In this document: one piece after another, positions 10,120 to 19,604 of the stretch
How the letters are laid out: the number at the start of each line of letters is the position of its first letter
Numbering within the stretch: position 1 is the stretch's first letter
Origin: Paracoccus sp. (in: a-proteobacteria)
GTDB lineage: Bacteria; Pseudomonadota; Alphaproteobacteria; Rhodobacterales; Rhodobacteraceae
DNA: 64,000 nt
Assembly (NCBI RefSeq): GCF_030538655.1
Contig: NZ_JAUNTO010000002.1
Coordinates: forward strand, 62,001-126,000
Direction of reading: 5' to 3'
Notes under the pieces: model-generated
Database searches by the model: none
What the model saw: the letters and a program-made list of their open reading frames with translations, nothing else
What the model was told of the DNA's origin: nothing
Position numbers and translations under genes: made by a program

Positions 10120-11375
10120 TCAGGGATGGTATCGCGGTTCAGGATTTCCTCAACCGTTGGCCGCGCCCGGATGACGGCGAAGTGATCGCCTTGGACCAGC
10201 ACTTCCGGCACCAAGGGCCGGGTGTTGTATTCGCTGGCCATCACCGCGCCATAGGCCCCCGCCGACCGGAAGGCGACCAGATCGCCCGTCGCAAGCCCCG
10301 GCAGATCGGCACCCTTCTGAAAGGTGTCGCCCGTCTCGCAGACCGGGCCGACCACATCAAAGGGCCGCACATCGGCGGCGACCATCGGCTGGATCACCGG
10401 CACGATGTCGTGATGCGCGCCATACATCGCCGGGCGCAGCAGATCGTTCATCGCCGCATCAAGAATCAGGAAATCGCGCCCCTCGCCCTGTTTCACATAG
10501 ATGACCGAGGCCAGCAGCACCCCGGCATTCCCGACGATATTTCGCCCCGGCTCGATCTCGATCTCGCAGCCCAGATCGCCCACAGTATCGCGGATCACCT
10601 GACCATATTCGATCGGCAAGGGCGGGGCGTTATTGTCGCGCCGGTAGGGGATTCCCAGCCCGCCGCCCATATCCAGCCGGGTGATCTGATGCCCGTCAGC
10701 GCGCAAAGCCCGCACCAGCTCGGCCATCTTGGTATAGGCTTGCCGGTAAGGCTCCAGATCGGTCAACTGGCTGCCGATGTGCATATCGACGCCCACGACG
10801 GCCAGACCGGGCAGACGCGCCGCCTCGGCATACACCTCGCGCGCGCGGGCGATGGGGATGCCGAACTTGTTTTCCGACTTGCCGGTGGCGATCTTCTCAT
10901 GCGTTTTCGCATCGACATCGGGGTTCACGCGAATGGCAATCGGCGCGACGACGCCCATGGAATCAGCCAGTTGCGACAGGGCGCGCAGTTCGGGTTCGCT
11001 TTCCACGTTGAACTGCCGGATATCGCCCTCCAGCGCCTGCCGCATCTCGGCCAGCGTCTTGCCAACACCGGAAAACACGATCCGTTCGCCCGGCACACCT
11101 GCCGCCCGCGCCCGCGCATATTCGCCGCCAGACACCACATCCATGCCCGCGCCCATATCGCCCAGCAGTTTCAACACCGCCAGATTGCTGTTCGCCTTGA
11201 CGGCAAAGCAGACGAGGTGATCGGTCCAATCCAGCGCCTGCTGGAACAGCCCGAAATGGCGGCGCAGCGTGGCGGCGGAATAGACATAAACAGGCGTGCC
11301 AACCTCTGCCGCGATGCGGGTCAGCGGGACATCTTCGGCGTGCAGGACGCTGCCGTGATAGTTGAAATGATCCAT
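10110..11375 (-). CDS. lysA: diaminopimelate decarboxylase
   Basis: A 421-residue PLP enzyme of fold type III that converts meso-diaminopimelate to lysine. The PLP lysine lies in VCFAVKANSN (about residue 58), HIGSQ and the MGGGLGIPY phosphate-binding loop follow, and the substrate-binding cysteine lies in PVCETGDTF near residue 343. Length is normal. Its start overlaps the stop of the upstream small lipoprotein (TGATG), a conserved pairing in proteobacteria. With dapE it covers two steps of lysine synthesis within the window. Confidence 0.96.
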   Translation of the reverse strand: MDHFNYHGSVLHAEDVPLTRIAAEVGTPVYVYSAATLRRHFGLFQQALDWTDHLVCFAVKANSNLAVLKLLGDMGAGMDVVSGGEYARARAAGVPGERIVFSGVGKTLAEMRQALEGDIRQFNVESEPELRALSQLADSMGVVAPIAIRVNPDVDAKTHEKIATGKSENKFGIPIARAREVYAEAARLPGLAVVGVDMHIGSQLTDLEPYRQAYTKMAELVRALRADGHQITRLDMGGGLGIPYRRDNNAPPLPIEYGQVIRDTVGDLGCEIEIEPGRNIVGNAGVLLASVIYVKQGEGRDFLILDAAMNDLLRPAMYGAHHDIVPVIQPMVAADVRPFDVVGPVCETGDTFQKGADLPGLATGDLVAFRSAGAYGAVMASEYNTRPLVPEVLVQGDHFAVIRARPTVEEILNRDTIPEWL

Positions 11376-11506
11376 CAGCCGCCCGTGACGATGCCCACCC
11401 GCGCCTCGCCGTCCAGATGGACACCCGGCGCGGGCCGTTCAGGCGCGCCATCGACGCCGCAGGCGGACAGGATCAGGGCAGTGGTCAGGAAAAACACGAT
11501 ACGCAT
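11375..11506 (-). CDS. small lipoprotein (LptM-like) upstream of lysA
   Basis: A 43-residue lipoprotein. The signal peptide MRIVFFLTTALILSAC ends in a lipobox with Cys at about residue 16, followed by a short polar tail. The ATG at 11506 has AAAGGG upstream. A tiny lipoprotein directly before lysA is widely seen in proteobacteria (the yifL/LptM position, where LptM assists LPS transport assembly). Equivalence here rests on position and shape only. The stop overlaps the lysA start by one base. Confidence 0.8.
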   Translation of the reverse strand: MRIVFFLTTALILSACGVDGAPERPAPGVHLDGEARVGIVTGG

Positions 11507-11585
11507 CAGGGGAACCCTTTCAGATGTGGCCGCGACTATGCGCCAAGGCGTCCGCGCGGGCAATATCGCCGCTGCCCCCAAAGAT

Positions 11586-11637
11586 GAGTATTTATGCAAA
11601 CAGGAAGCAGCCGGGTTTCCTGTTTGCCCAAATATTC
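11586..11637. repeat. palindromic intergenic element downstream of argH
   Basis: GAGTATTTATGCAAACAGGA and its near-perfect complement TCCTGTTTGCCCAAATATTC face each other across a loop of about 9 bases. The predicted stem is about 20 bp. It sits 15 bp after the argH stop and before the small lipoprotein gene. A similar palindrome lies at 48.5 kb between convergent genes. Probable roles are transcript end formation or mRNA 3' protection. No clear T-run follows. Confidence 0.7.
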
Positions 11638-11652
11638 AATCAACCGTGTGGG

Positions 11653-13050
11653 TCAGGCCAACGCCTGCCGCCAGCGCGCGATCTGTTCGCGCACCCGTTT
11701 CGGCGCGGTGCCGCCATAGCTTTGCCGCGAGGCGACAGAGTTCTGCACCCCCAACACCTCGAAAATCGCTTGGGTGATGGCGGGGTGAACCGATTGCATC
11801 TCGGCCAGCGTCAGATCGGGCAGATCGATGCCGGCCTTTTCCGCGCGTGCGACCAGCGCGCCGGTGACGTGATGAGCGTCGCGGAAGGGCAGCCCCGCCT
11901 CGCGCACCAGCCAGTCGGCCAGATCGGTGGCGGTGGAAAAGCCGCTGGATGCCGCGGCTTCCAGCACGTCGGGGCGGGCGGATAAGTCGGCCATCATCCC
12001 GGTCATCGCCGCCAGTGCCAGCATCAGCGAATCGGCGGCGTCAAAGACCTGTTCCTTGTCCTCCTGCATGTCCTTGGAATAGGCCAGCGGCAGGCCCTTC
12101 ATCACCGTGAACAGCGCCACGGTCGCGCCCAGAATCCGCCCGATTTTCGCCCGGATCAGTTCCGCCGCATCGGGGTTTTTCTTTTGCGGCATGATTGACG
12201 AGCCGGTCGAGAACCGATCCGACATTGCCACGAACCGGAACTGGGCCGAGGACCAGATCACCAGTTCTTCGGCCAGCCGCGACAGGTGGACGGCGCAGAT
12301 GCTGGCGGCGGACAGAAACTCCAGCGCGAAATCGCGGTCGCTGACGGCATCAAGGCTGTTCGCCATCGGGCGGTCGAAATCCAGCGCCTTGGCCGTCGCC
12401 TGACGGTCAATGGGGAAGCCGGTGCCAGCCAAAGCCGCCGCGCCAAGGGGCGATTCGTTCATCCGGCGGCGGGCATCCCCGAACCGCCCCAGATCGCGGC
12501 CGAACATTTCCACATAGGCCATCATGTGATGCCCCCATGTCACCGGCTGCGCGGTTTGCAGATGGGTGAACCCAGGCATGACCCAATCGGCCCCCGCCTG
12601 CGCCTGATCCAGCAGCGCGGCGATCAGCGAGCGCAGCCCCGCATCCGCCGCATCGCATTGATCGCGCACCCAAAGCCGGAAATCCGTCGCCACCTGATCG
12701 TTGCGCGACCGTGCCGTGTGCAGACGCCCCGCCGCATCGCCGATAAGATCTTTCAGCCGCGCCTCGACATTCATGTGAATGTCCTCAAGATCGGTGCGGA
12801 AGGTGAAATTCCCGGCCTCGATCTCTGACAAGACCGTGTTCAGCCCTTCCCGGATCGCCTCGGCATCGTTACTGCTGATGATGCCTGTCGCGGCCAACAT
12901 GGCGGCATGGGCCCGGCTGCCCCGGATGTCCTGGGCGTAAAGCCGCCGGTCGAAACTGATCGAGGCGTTGATCGCCTCCATGATCGCATCCGGCCCGGCG
13001 GCAAAGCGCCCGCCCCACATTGCGTTGGCGGTCTTGGGCTGGTCGGTCAT
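11653..13050 (-). CDS. argH: argininosuccinate lyase
   Basis: A 465-residue member of the fumarase/aspartase superfamily that cleaves argininosuccinate to arginine and fumarate in the last step of arginine synthesis. The [12 protein letters not shown] signature holds the flexible catalytic serine loop (near residue 280). [16 protein letters not shown] and the [15 protein letters not shown] segments are also intact. The start at 13050 has AGGGAA a few bases upstream and gives the usual family N-terminus [16 protein letters not shown]; an in-frame ATG nine codons earlier overlaps the divergent thioredoxin-like gene. Confidence 0.96.
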   Translation of the reverse strand: MTDQPKTANAMWGGRFAAGPDAIMEAINASISFDRRLYAQDIRGSRAHAAMLAATGIISSNDAEAIREGLNTVLSEIEAGNFTFRTDLEDIHMNVEARLKDLIGDAAGRLHTARSRNDQVATDFRLWVRDQCDAADAGLRSLIAALLDQAQAGADWVMPGFTHLQTAQPVTWGHHMMAYVEMFGRDLGRFGDARRRMNESPLGAAALAGTGFPIDRQATAKALDFDRPMANSLDAVSDRDFALEFLSAASICAVHLSRLAEELVIWSSAQFRFVAMSDRFSTGSSIMPQKKNPDAAELIRAKIGRILGATVALFTVMKGLPLAYSKDMQEDKEQVFDAADSLMLALAAMTGMMADLSARPDVLEAAASSGFSTATDLADWLVREAGLPFRDAHHVTGALVARAEKAGIDLPDLTLAEMQSVHPAITQAIFEVLGVQNSVASRQSYGGTAPKRVREQIARWRQALA

Positions 13051-13075
13051 CGGCGTTCCCTGTGCGGAGGATTTC

Positions 13076-13630
13076 ATGCTGCGATCCCTTTATCTGGCCG
13101 TTGCTTTCGGCGCAATCGCGCTGCCTGCCCTCGCGGGCGAGGGCAACCCCGTGGATGTGCCCGCCGCGCAGGCGGCAGGTCTGGTGCGGCTGGCCGACAC
13201 CTTTCCGGCCCAGATTGCGGATGCCACATTTGGCGATCTGGATGGCGGGGAACACCAGCTTTCCGATTGGCAGGGGCAGGCGCTGCTGGTGAATTTCTGG
13301 GCGACCTGGTGCGCGCCCTGCCGCGAAGAAATGCCCTCGCTGGATGCCTTGCAGCAGGAAATGGGCGGCGATGATTTTCAGGTGCTGACCATCGCCGCAG
13401 GCCGCAACCCGCCCGAGGCGATGCGCAAATTCTTTGCTGAAACGGGCATTGAAACCCTGCCTCTGCTGACCGATCCGCGGATGGAGCTGGCCCGCGCGAT
13501 GGGCGTTGTCGGCCTGCCGGTGACGGTGCTGATCGACCGCGAGGGCCGCGAGGTAGCGCGTCTGAACGGCGAAGCAGATTGGGCGTCGGATGCCGCGCTG
13601 GAGGTGGTCAGGGCGCTGAAAGCCGACTGA
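13076..13630 (+). CDS. TlpA-family thioredoxin-like protein
   Basis: A 184-residue secreted or membrane-tethered thioredoxin. The N-terminal segment [20 protein letters not shown] looks like a signal peptide. The redox site is [15 protein letters not shown] near residue 83, and [12 protein letters not shown] holds the cis-proline. TlpA-like proteins reduce periplasmic disulfides, often for cytochrome c maturation or copper delivery to oxidases. GGAGG lies at good spacing before the ATG. The divergent argH start is only 25 bp away. The 3' end overlaps the convergent tag gene by 23 bp. A role in oxidase assembly is possible but not shown by context. Confidence 0.88.
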   Translation: MLRSLYLAVAFGAIALPALAGEGNPVDVPAAQAAGLVRLADTFPAQIADATFGDLDGGEHQLSDWQGQALLVNFWATWCAPCREEMPSLDALQQEMGGDDFQVLTIAAGRNPPEAMRKFFAETGIETLPLLTDPRMELARAMGVVGLPVTVLIDREGREVARLNGEADWASDAALEVVRALKAD

Positions 13631-14189
13631 CCGGGCCGTGCCGGTGGCAGGTAGTGATGTGGTCGTTCACGATCCCCACCGCCTGCATGAAGGCATAACA
13701 GATCACCGGCCCGCAAAAATTGAACCCCTGCTTTTTCAACGCCTTGGACATGGCCTGCGATTCGGGCGTCTGCGTGGGAACCTGCGCCAGCGAGGACCAT
13801 TTGTTCTGCACGGTTTTTCCGCCGGTGAAGCCCCAGATGAAAGGCGCGAATCCCTCGCCCGTTTCCATGTCCAGAAAGATGCGCGCGCTGCGCACGGTTG
13901 ATTCGATTTTGCCGCGGTGGCGGATGATTCCGGGGTTGGACAGCGCCTTTTCGATGCGGGCGGTGTCCCAGCTTGCCATGCTTTCGGGGTTGAAATCGTC
14001 AAATTCCTCGCGAAAGGCATCGCGCTTGCGCAGGATAGTGATCCAGCTGAGACCGGCCTGAAACCCGTCCAGAATCAGCTTTTCCCACAAGGCGCGCGGA
14101 TCACGTTCCGGCACGCCCCATTCGGTGTCGTGATAGTCTTGATACAGCGGATCAGTGCCGCACCAGCCACAGCGGGATATATCGTTCAT
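13608..14189 (-). CDS. tag: DNA-3-methyladenine glycosylase I
   Basis: A 193-residue base-excision repair enzyme that removes 3-methyladenine. The N-terminal RCGWCGTDPLYQDYHDTEWG and the C-terminal TCHRH supply the cysteine and histidine zinc ligands typical of Tag. LILDGFQAGLSWITIL and the invariant GIIRHRGKIES segment match the substrate-pocket helices. Length is standard. It converges with the TlpA-like gene, overlapping its 3' end by 23 bp. Confidence 0.95.
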   Translation of the reverse strand: MNDISRCGWCGTDPLYQDYHDTEWGVPERDPRALWEKLILDGFQAGLSWITILRKRDAFREEFDDFNPESMASWDTARIEKALSNPGIIRHRGKIESTVRSARIFLDMETGEGFAPFIWGFTGGKTVQNKWSSLAQVPTQTPESQAMSKALKKQGFNFCGPVICYAFMQAVGIVNDHITTCHRHGPVSRLSAP

Positions 14190-14277
14190 TAACCGGGAAT
14201 CCAGAAAGCAGTCATCATTTACGTGAAATTAGGCAATCATGGCGATAGTGCAAAGACAACCGTGCAAGAGGTGAATC

Positions 14278-15093
14278 GTGTCCGCCGGAACCCAGCAGAG
14301 CGCATCCCCGCTCGATTACGCCATCGACCAGCAAAGCCGGGTTACGCTACCCACCGTGCGACTGGCGGTTGAACGTGGCAATGGCGTGCTGGCTTTTCAG
14401 CCCGTCGTTCAGTCGGGCCGGACCGAACGCCCCGCCTTTTATGAGGGGCTGATCCGCATCATCGACGAATCTGGGCGTATCGTGCCGCTGCGCGACTTTA
14501 TGCCCGTGGCCGAAACCACCGAACTGGGGCGGCGGATCGACTGTCTGTCGCTGGCTCTGGGGCTGCAATCATTGCGCGAAGATCCCTCGCTGCGGTTGTC
14601 GATCAACATGTCGGCCCGCTCGATCGGTTATCCTGACTGGATCACTACGTTGCGCGATGGCCTGATTGCCGAACCGCAGGTCGCCGAACGACTGATTCTG
14701 GAAATTACCGAAAGCAGCGCGATGGAAATGCCCGATGTCGTGCATCAGTTCATGCGTGAGGTGCAGGGATATGGCGTCAGTCTGGCGCTGGATGATTTCG
14801 GTGCGGGCTATACCTCGTTCCGCTATCTGCGCGATTTCTGCTTCGACATGATAAAGATCGACGGGCAGTTCATCCGCAACATCGCCAACCACCCCGACAA
14901 TCAGGTGCTGACCCGCGCCTTGCAGTCCATCGCGCATCATTTCGACATGTTCACGGTCGCGGAATCGGTGGAAACTGCGGATGAGGCGGCATTCCTGATC
15001 GACATGGGGATTGACTGTATGCAGGGCTATTACTTTGGCGCGCCGACCATTGCCCCGCCGTGGAAAAGCCCGCCGACGATGGTGCAGCGGTAA
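14278..15093 (+). CDS. EAL-domain cyclic-di-GMP phosphodiesterase
   Basis: A 271-residue stand-alone EAL protein with no recognised sensor, membrane segment or GGDEF domain. The signature is EGL (FYEGLIRI) rather than EAL. The other catalytic positions look intact: LSINMSARS, LILEITESS, LALDDFGAGYTSFRYL, IKIDGQFI, VAESVET and the final QGYYFGAP. Hydrolysis of c-di-GMP to pGpG is therefore likely. A GTG start with AGAGGTGA just upstream is used. It lies alone between the divergent tag gene and phaB. Confidence 0.87.
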   Translation: MSAGTQQSASPLDYAIDQQSRVTLPTVRLAVERGNGVLAFQPVVQSGRTERPAFYEGLIRIIDESGRIVPLRDFMPVAETTELGRRIDCLSLALGLQSLREDPSLRLSINMSARSIGYPDWITTLRDGLIAEPQVAERLILEITESSAMEMPDVVHQFMREVQGYGVSLALDDFGAGYTSFRYLRDFCFDMIKIDGQFIRNIANHPDNQVLTRALQSIAHHFDMFTVAESVETADEAAFLIDMGIDCMQGYYFGAPTIAPPWKSPPTMVQR

Positions 15094-15160
15094 TATGATA
15101 CGGCTTCCAGCCCTTGCCGGGGTCATTGGCGTGAAAATGCCTGCAAAATGCCCGGTAAGG

Positions 15161-15180
15161 GTTGACGGCTGATCGTCAAC
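15161..15180 (+). promoter_or_regulatory. inverted repeat upstream of phaB
   Basis: GTTGACG-N6-CGTCAAC is a perfect 7-bp inverted repeat about 180 bp before phaB, in the EAL-phaB gap. A TTGC-N4-TGCAG sequence further down resembles the CTGC/GCAG half-sites bound by PhaR in related bacteria. Both are candidates only. Confidence 0.35.
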
Positions 15181-15255
15181 TCGCAACCTTTCCTCTGAAA
15201 TCCGGACCAGAGTGTTCCTTTGGCATTGCTGATTGCAGGCAGGGCGGAGGTAACA

Positions 15256-15345
15256 ATGGGGATGTTCTGGCCCGGTCGGTCCATGTTGCGCGAAACCATA
15301 TTGCGTGGCGAGGGCCGTTTGGGTAGCAAGATTTCAAGACTATGA
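15256..15345 (+). CDS. possible 29-residue leader ORF before phaB
   Basis: An ATG preceded by GCGGAGGTAACA, one of the best Shine-Dalgarno matches in the window, opens a 29-codon frame (MGMFWPGRSMLRETILRGEG...). It ends 17 bp before the phaB start. The product is short and basic with no known motif. It may be a leader peptide, a real small protein, or chance. Confidence 0.35.
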   Translation: MGMFWPGRSMLRETILRGEGRLGSKISRL

Positions 15346-15362
15346 CCTAAAGGGGGGATACC

Positions 15363-16088
15363 ATGTCGAAAGTTGCTCTCGTTACCGGTGGTTCGCGCGG
15401 GATCGGTGCTGCCATTTCCAAGGCGTTGCTTGATGCGGGCTATACCGTTGCCGCAAACTACGCTGGCAACGACGATGCCGCCAAGGCCTTCACCGAGGAA
15501 ACCGGCATTCAGACCTATAAATGGTCGGTCGCCGATTACGATGCCTGCGTCGAAGGCATCAAGAAGGTCGAGGACGAACTCGGTCCTGTTGCCGTGCTGG
15601 TTAACAACGCTGGGATCACCCGTGATTCCATGTTCCACAAGATGACTGCCCAGCAGTGGAAAGAGGTGATCGACACCAACCTGACCGGCCTGTTCAACAT
15701 GACCCATCCGGTCTGGGGGGGGATGCGTGATCGCAAGTTTGGCCGCATCATCAACATTTCCTCGGTCAATGGCCAAAAGGGGCAGGCCGGGCAGGCCAAC
15801 TATTCCGCCGCCAAGGCCGGTGACATCGGCTTTACCCGCGCGCTGGCGCAGGAAGGGGCGCGTGCGGGTATCACGGTAAACGCCGTGGCACCTGGCTATA
15901 TCGGCACGGAAATGGTGCGTGCGATTGATGAAAAGGTGCTGAACGAACGGATCATCCCGCAGATCCCGGTGGGGCGTCTGGGTGAACCCGAAGAAATCGC
16001 CCGCGCTGTGGTCTTCCTTGCTTCGGATGAGGCTGGTTTCATAACCGGATCGACCATCTCGGCCAACGGCGGCCAGTTTTTCGGCTGA
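15363..16088 (+). CDS. phaB: acetoacetyl-CoA reductase
   Basis: A 241-residue NADPH-dependent short-chain dehydrogenase that reduces acetoacetyl-CoA to (R)-3-hydroxybutyryl-CoA for polyhydroxybutyrate synthesis and the ethylmalonyl-CoA pathway. The cofactor motif VTGGSRGIGAA, the NNAGITRD motif, the catalytic Ser (NISSVNGQKGQ) and YSAAKAG are present. N-terminal and C-terminal (GGQFFG) ends match PhaB better than FabG. AAAGGGGGG precedes the ATG. No thiolase gene (phaA) is adjacent, and a strong terminator follows, so it is probably monocistronic. Confidence 0.92.
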   Translation: MSKVALVTGGSRGIGAAISKALLDAGYTVAANYAGNDDAAKAFTEETGIQTYKWSVADYDACVEGIKKVEDELGPVAVLVNNAGITRDSMFHKMTAQQWKEVIDTNLTGLFNMTHPVWGGMRDRKFGRIINISSVNGQKGQAGQANYSAAKAGDIGFTRALAQEGARAGITVNAVAPGYIGTEMVRAIDEKVLNERIIPQIPVGRLGEPEEIARAVVFLASDEAGFITGSTISANGGQFFG

Positions 16089-16104
16089 CCCAAGCGCCGA
16101 CACG

Positions 16105-16131
16105 AAAAGGCCCGCCAGGCGCGGGCCTTTT
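16105..16131 (+). terminator. intrinsic terminator after phaB
   Basis: AAAAGGCCCGC and GCGGGCCTTTT form a perfect 11-bp stem with a five-base loop, followed by TCCTTT, 17 bp after the phaB stop. Confidence 0.9.
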
Positions 16132-16139
16132 CCTTTGGC

Positions 16140-16790
16140 GCCGCCCCCGGTTGGGTCAGACTGGACACCATCGGCCCTGAACGTTCCGTCAGTGCTGGCG
16201 CAACATGTGACCCGGACTTTTCAGAGTTAAATCCGCTCAAGACTGCCCGATGAAGCAAGTGTATCGGGTGTGATAACTGCGATATTTCCCACCGCTTGCC
16301 AGCAGTCCTTTGCCGATAACGCTGTAACGCAATAAGGATGGTCGTGCCAATTCGACAGGATTGCCTGGGTATCGGGCGGTTCATGTCGGCGAAATTCCTG
16401 ATTTTCCTGGCTTGGCATTGGCATACCTTCGCTCATCCTGACGCTAGTCACAGATGAAGGAAAATCCGGTGGCAGGTCAGTGCAGACCCAAAAGTATGCT
16501 GCGGAAATGAGGGCTTGCGGATGCTCGACCGTATCGTGCAACTTTCGATCAAAAGCCGGATTCTTGCTGATCCGCCCGCCAGCCCCCGCTATATTCCTCG
16601 CTGTTGGCGCGATCGCCGCTTAAACGGGTTGGATGGGCAGAATTGCTTATTGTGTGACGGGGCATGGATGGGGTTGATCCCCCCGCTGGCTCGCCTTGGC
16701 GGCAGATGAAGCGGAGTTGCTGGGCTGGCAAGGTGCCGTATGGGTGCGATGGTCGAAGCCATGGTGTTTGTCATATAATCGCGCTTGGTC
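16140..16790. other. long stretch without a recognisable gene
   Basis: About 650 bp between the phaB terminator and the decayed MFS gene. Frames on both strands are short and their translations match no family I recognise. Base composition is lower in GC than in neighbouring genes. The part nearest 16.8 kb may be the unrecognisable 3' end of the MFS remnant. Confidence 0.5.
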
Positions 16791-16799
16791 ACCGTGGCG

Positions 16800-17322
16800 C
16801 AGGACCGTAGGGCAGCGATATGGCGGTGGCCAAGGAACTGCTGGTCGGCTTCTCGGGCGTATCCCGCGTCTCCTCCATAATGATCCCTGACCCGTGCCAT
16901 CGTCCTGGGCGTCTCTTACCGCACCGTTGCCGTCATTACCGGCGAACCGTGCAAGTTCGGCCACAGCCTTGGCATGGCCGCCGGATTGATGAATGCCAGC
17001 AGTATCGGCCCATAGACTCTGCATTGGCCGCAACGCTTATCATCATGATCGTTAATAGCGACAGTTTCACTGCGGTGCGATGCGGCTCAGTATCCATTAC
17101 GTCGCCTGCATCCCTAAGGATAGGATAGTAGCCACCATCAGCACGGGCGCTGTCACCAATAGCCACACCAACGCCTCGGTCCCGTCGTCACTGAAAAGCT
17201 GCCTCTAACCCCGGAAGCGCCGGGCTGATGGTGGCGTTTGACAGGGCCGTCAGCATGGGGGCAAGGATCAGCACCCATGCCCTCGGGGCGCCCGCCAAAG
17301 GGCGTTCGATTGTCTGTTGCAT
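16800..17322 (-). pseudogene. decayed MFS transporter
   Basis: The minus strand from 17322 reads MQQTIERPLAGAPRAWV and continues to ATISPALPGLEAAF, the first membrane segment and loop of an MFS drug transporter. A one-base insertion in a T-run then gives a stop. In the shifted frame the sequence continues SDDGTEALVWLLVTAPVLMVA, the expected second membrane segment, then breaks again. Further fragments (ILLAFINPAAM, DHYGGDA) follow in other frames. Several frameshifts and a short total length show a true pseudogene. No good ribosome binding site is left. The 3' boundary is approximate. Confidence 0.7.
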
Positions 17323-17379
17323 GGTTTGTCCATTTAAGGTCGGCGCGGGCGGGCCAAGCAAGGCCCCGCCCGCGCAGGG

Positions 17380-17973
17380 TTATCCAAGTTCCGGATCAAC
17401 CCGTGCGCGTTCCAGTAGCAGCGGGATGACGATATCCTCCTCATCCGCCAGATGCTGACGCAGCAGCGGCGCGATGCGGTTCACCACCCTGGCCAGTTCA
17501 TCGACCGCGAACCGCTGGTCGCTGGTCATCACGCCTTCAGCCGTGCCAAGGCGGCGTAGGCTGCCTTGCGTCACCGCCGTCAATTCGTCGATGGCGTCGT
17601 GGATCATGTCGTGATCCGCATCCAGCAGTTCGAACCCCCGGAGCAGGCGTGGCTCGGCGCGGCTGAACATCGGGAAATAGTGGTTATCCTCGATCCGGTG
17701 ATGGCCGTCCAGACTGCCCAGCAGACTGCCGATATGGCGGCGCAGGCCGGGGGCGCTGTCGTAACTGGTCGTGGCCTCTTCGCGCAGGCGGGTCAGTTGT
17801 TCGGCGATTTTTGCCGTGATGGCGCGGAAATAATCGTGATTGGCCAGCCAGATTTCCCCGGTCCCGGCCAAGGCGGATTGTCCGCGCCACGTCCCGCGTG
17901 GGTGTTTTTCGGCCAGAAACAGCCATTCAGAGGGCAGCCCCGTGCGGGCGCCAAGCTTGAGCGAATCGTCCAT
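17380..17973 (-). CDS. hemerythrin domain-containing protein
   Basis: A 197-residue soluble four-helix protein. Iron-ligand candidates are spaced as in hemerythrin HHE domains: NHDYF near 45, HHRIEDNHYFP near 92, DHDMIH near 121 and LRQHLADEEDIVIPL near 174. Such proteins bind a di-iron centre that senses or handles oxygen, NO or oxidative damage. It is intact, although the MFS gene downstream on the same strand is decayed. The next gene upstream on the same strand is pirin, 50 bp away, so the two may share a transcript. Confidence 0.85.
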   Translation of the reverse strand: MDDSLKLGARTGLPSEWLFLAEKHPRGTWRGQSALAGTGEIWLANHDYFRAITAKIAEQLTRLREEATTSYDSAPGLRRHIGSLLGSLDGHHRIEDNHYFPMFSRAEPRLLRGFELLDADHDMIHDAIDELTAVTQGSLRRLGTAEGVMTSDQRFAVDELARVVNRIAPLLRQHLADEEDIVIPLLLERARVDPELG

Positions 17974-18024
17974 GATTTACCCTTCCGGAAAAGGGGCGGC
18001 GGTGGTGCCCGCCGCCCGTGTCGT

Positions 18025-18885
18025 TTACAGCCGACCGAATTTGCCAGAGTTGAAGTCAGTGATCGCCTGCCGGATCTCGGCCTCGGTGTTCATCACGAAG
18101 GGACCATAGGCCACGATCGGTTCGTCGATCGGCTCACCCGCAAGGATCAGCAGCTTGGCATCGGTTGTGGCCTCGATCACCACATTGCCGCCTTCGCGCG
18201 ACAGCCGGGCAGATGCGGGGCCGGTCAGCTTTGCCTCGGCATTCACGGTCACATTGCCGGACAACGCCACGACGATGACGTTATACCCTTCGGGCGGGGT
18301 CAGCCTGGTGGTGGCCCCGGCGTTCAGCCGCAGATCCAGCACATCCATCGGGGTAAAGGTCCGCGCCGGGCCTGTCGCATCGCCATAGCTGCCCGCGATC
18401 ACCCGCACCCGGCCCGCGCCGTCCGGCAGATCGACCACCGGAATATCGGCGTCGGTGATGCCCTGGTAACCCGGCGTGGCGGATTTGTCCCGCGCAGGCA
18501 GGTTCACCCAAAGCTGCACCATCTCGAACGCGCCGCCCTTGGCGGTAAAGTCGTGGCTGTGGAATTCCTTGTGCAGAATGCCCTCGCCCGCTGTCATCCA
18601 CTGCACATCGCCGCGCCCGATGACGCCGCCGCGCCCAGTGCTGTCGCCGTGCTCGACCTCGCCTTCATAGACGATGGTGACGGTTTCAAAGCCCTTATGC
18701 GGGTGAACGTCCACACCGCGCGGGCGGCTGGCCGGTTCAAAGTCATAAGGCCCGCCGTAATCCAGCATCAGGAAGGGCGTCGTCTCAGACCGGCCCGACA
18801 TGTGCGAGAACAGCGAACGGACGGGAAAGCCGTCGCCGACCCAGTGACCTTGCGGTGCGGTGGTGGTTTCAATGATCTTGCGCAT
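18025..18885 (-). CDS. pirin family protein
   Basis: A 286-residue bicupin. The metal-binding N-terminal cupin shows DVHPHKGFETVTIVYEGEVEH and later EGILHKEFHSHD, supplying the histidines and glutamate for iron. The C-terminal cupin starts near residue 175. Bacterial pirins include quercetin dioxygenases and redox-linked regulators; the role here is unknown. The start at 18885 follows GGAGAA. Upstream on the opposite strand lies a decayed FMN reductase. Pirin, FMN reductase and DoxX genes commonly travel together, so this is probably the survivor of such a set. Confidence 0.9.
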   Translation of the reverse strand: MRKIIETTTAPQGHWVGDGFPVRSLFSHMSGRSETTPFLMLDYGGPYDFEPASRPRGVDVHPHKGFETVTIVYEGEVEHGDSTGRGGVIGRGDVQWMTAGEGILHKEFHSHDFTAKGGAFEMVQLWVNLPARDKSATPGYQGITDADIPVVDLPDGAGRVRVIAGSYGDATGPARTFTPMDVLDLRLNAGATTRLTPPEGYNVIVVALSGNVTVNAEAKLTGPASARLSREGGNVVIEATTDAKLLILAGEPIDEPIVAYGPFVMNTEAEIRQAITDFNSGKFGRL

Positions 18886-19066
18886 CTTGTTCTCCGTTCT
18901 GGCGGGTATTTCCGCCGGTTGAGGCAAAGATGGGGCCGGTTGTGGTGTGCGCCAAGGACTGCGCTGTTCGCTCTGAGCGAACGCCGAATTTTCGGTCAGG
19001 GGACTGGCAGGACACAATGCTGCGTCGCATTGAGACCGGCACAGGGGGCCAACTGCCCGAAAGGGC

Positions 19067-19590
19067 ATGGTTATAAGCAAGCTGAACATCTCTGTTCGCA
19101 TCGGCTCGACCCGCAAGGCGCATTTCGCCGACAAATCCGTGCCTGGCTGTTGGAACAAGGGGCCAAGCGCGACGCTAGGATGTTCGAGATTGGTCAATCT
19201 GCGCGATTTCGGCCTGCTGCCGTTGGGCGCTGCTGATCTCGATTGCGGAGGCCCCCCAGCGATTTTCGCTTGGTGGCGTGGCAGGGCAGGATCAGGCGTA
19301 TAAGGAAAAGAACAGCAATCCGATGGCCGCCTTTGGTTATGGTGGCGTTGGCGTGGTGCGCGCCATCGAGTATCTGCGCGGTATATCACCATCGAATTAC
19401 AGATGGTGCCGGTGCAGAGTGCTGTGCGTTTTCTTCAAGGCCTCGCCTCTGGGCCAGAACGTTGGCATGGACAGGGTGGCCGTCGTGCTGAAACCCGGCT
19501 TGAATGCGATACTGGGCGAACTGGCCTGTTGGGCGAAAACATCTAAAGCCACGCGTAAGACATGACATCCGAGAGGGCAGCCCATGTTGC
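19067..19590 (+). pseudogene. decayed NADPH-dependent FMN reductase
   Basis: Pieces of a flavodoxin-like NADPH:FMN/quinone reductase occur in order but in different frames. They are MVISKLNISVRIGSTR...HFADK (19067 on), then IRAWLLEQGAKRDARMFEI, then VNLRDFGLLPL, then NPMAAFGYGGVGVVRAIEYL and finally IELQMVPVQSAVRF. At least three frameshifts and the loss of the middle (the EYNHSIP-type active loop) mean no full protein can be made. The gene would have diverged from pirin. Confidence 0.8.
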
Positions 19591-19604
19591 GACGGGAGGC
19601 GCAG

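Noticed and set aside
16227-16541. 104-codon minus-strand frame as a real gene
   Set aside because: No ribosome binding site, no family resemblance, and it lies in decayed DNA next to an MFS remnant.
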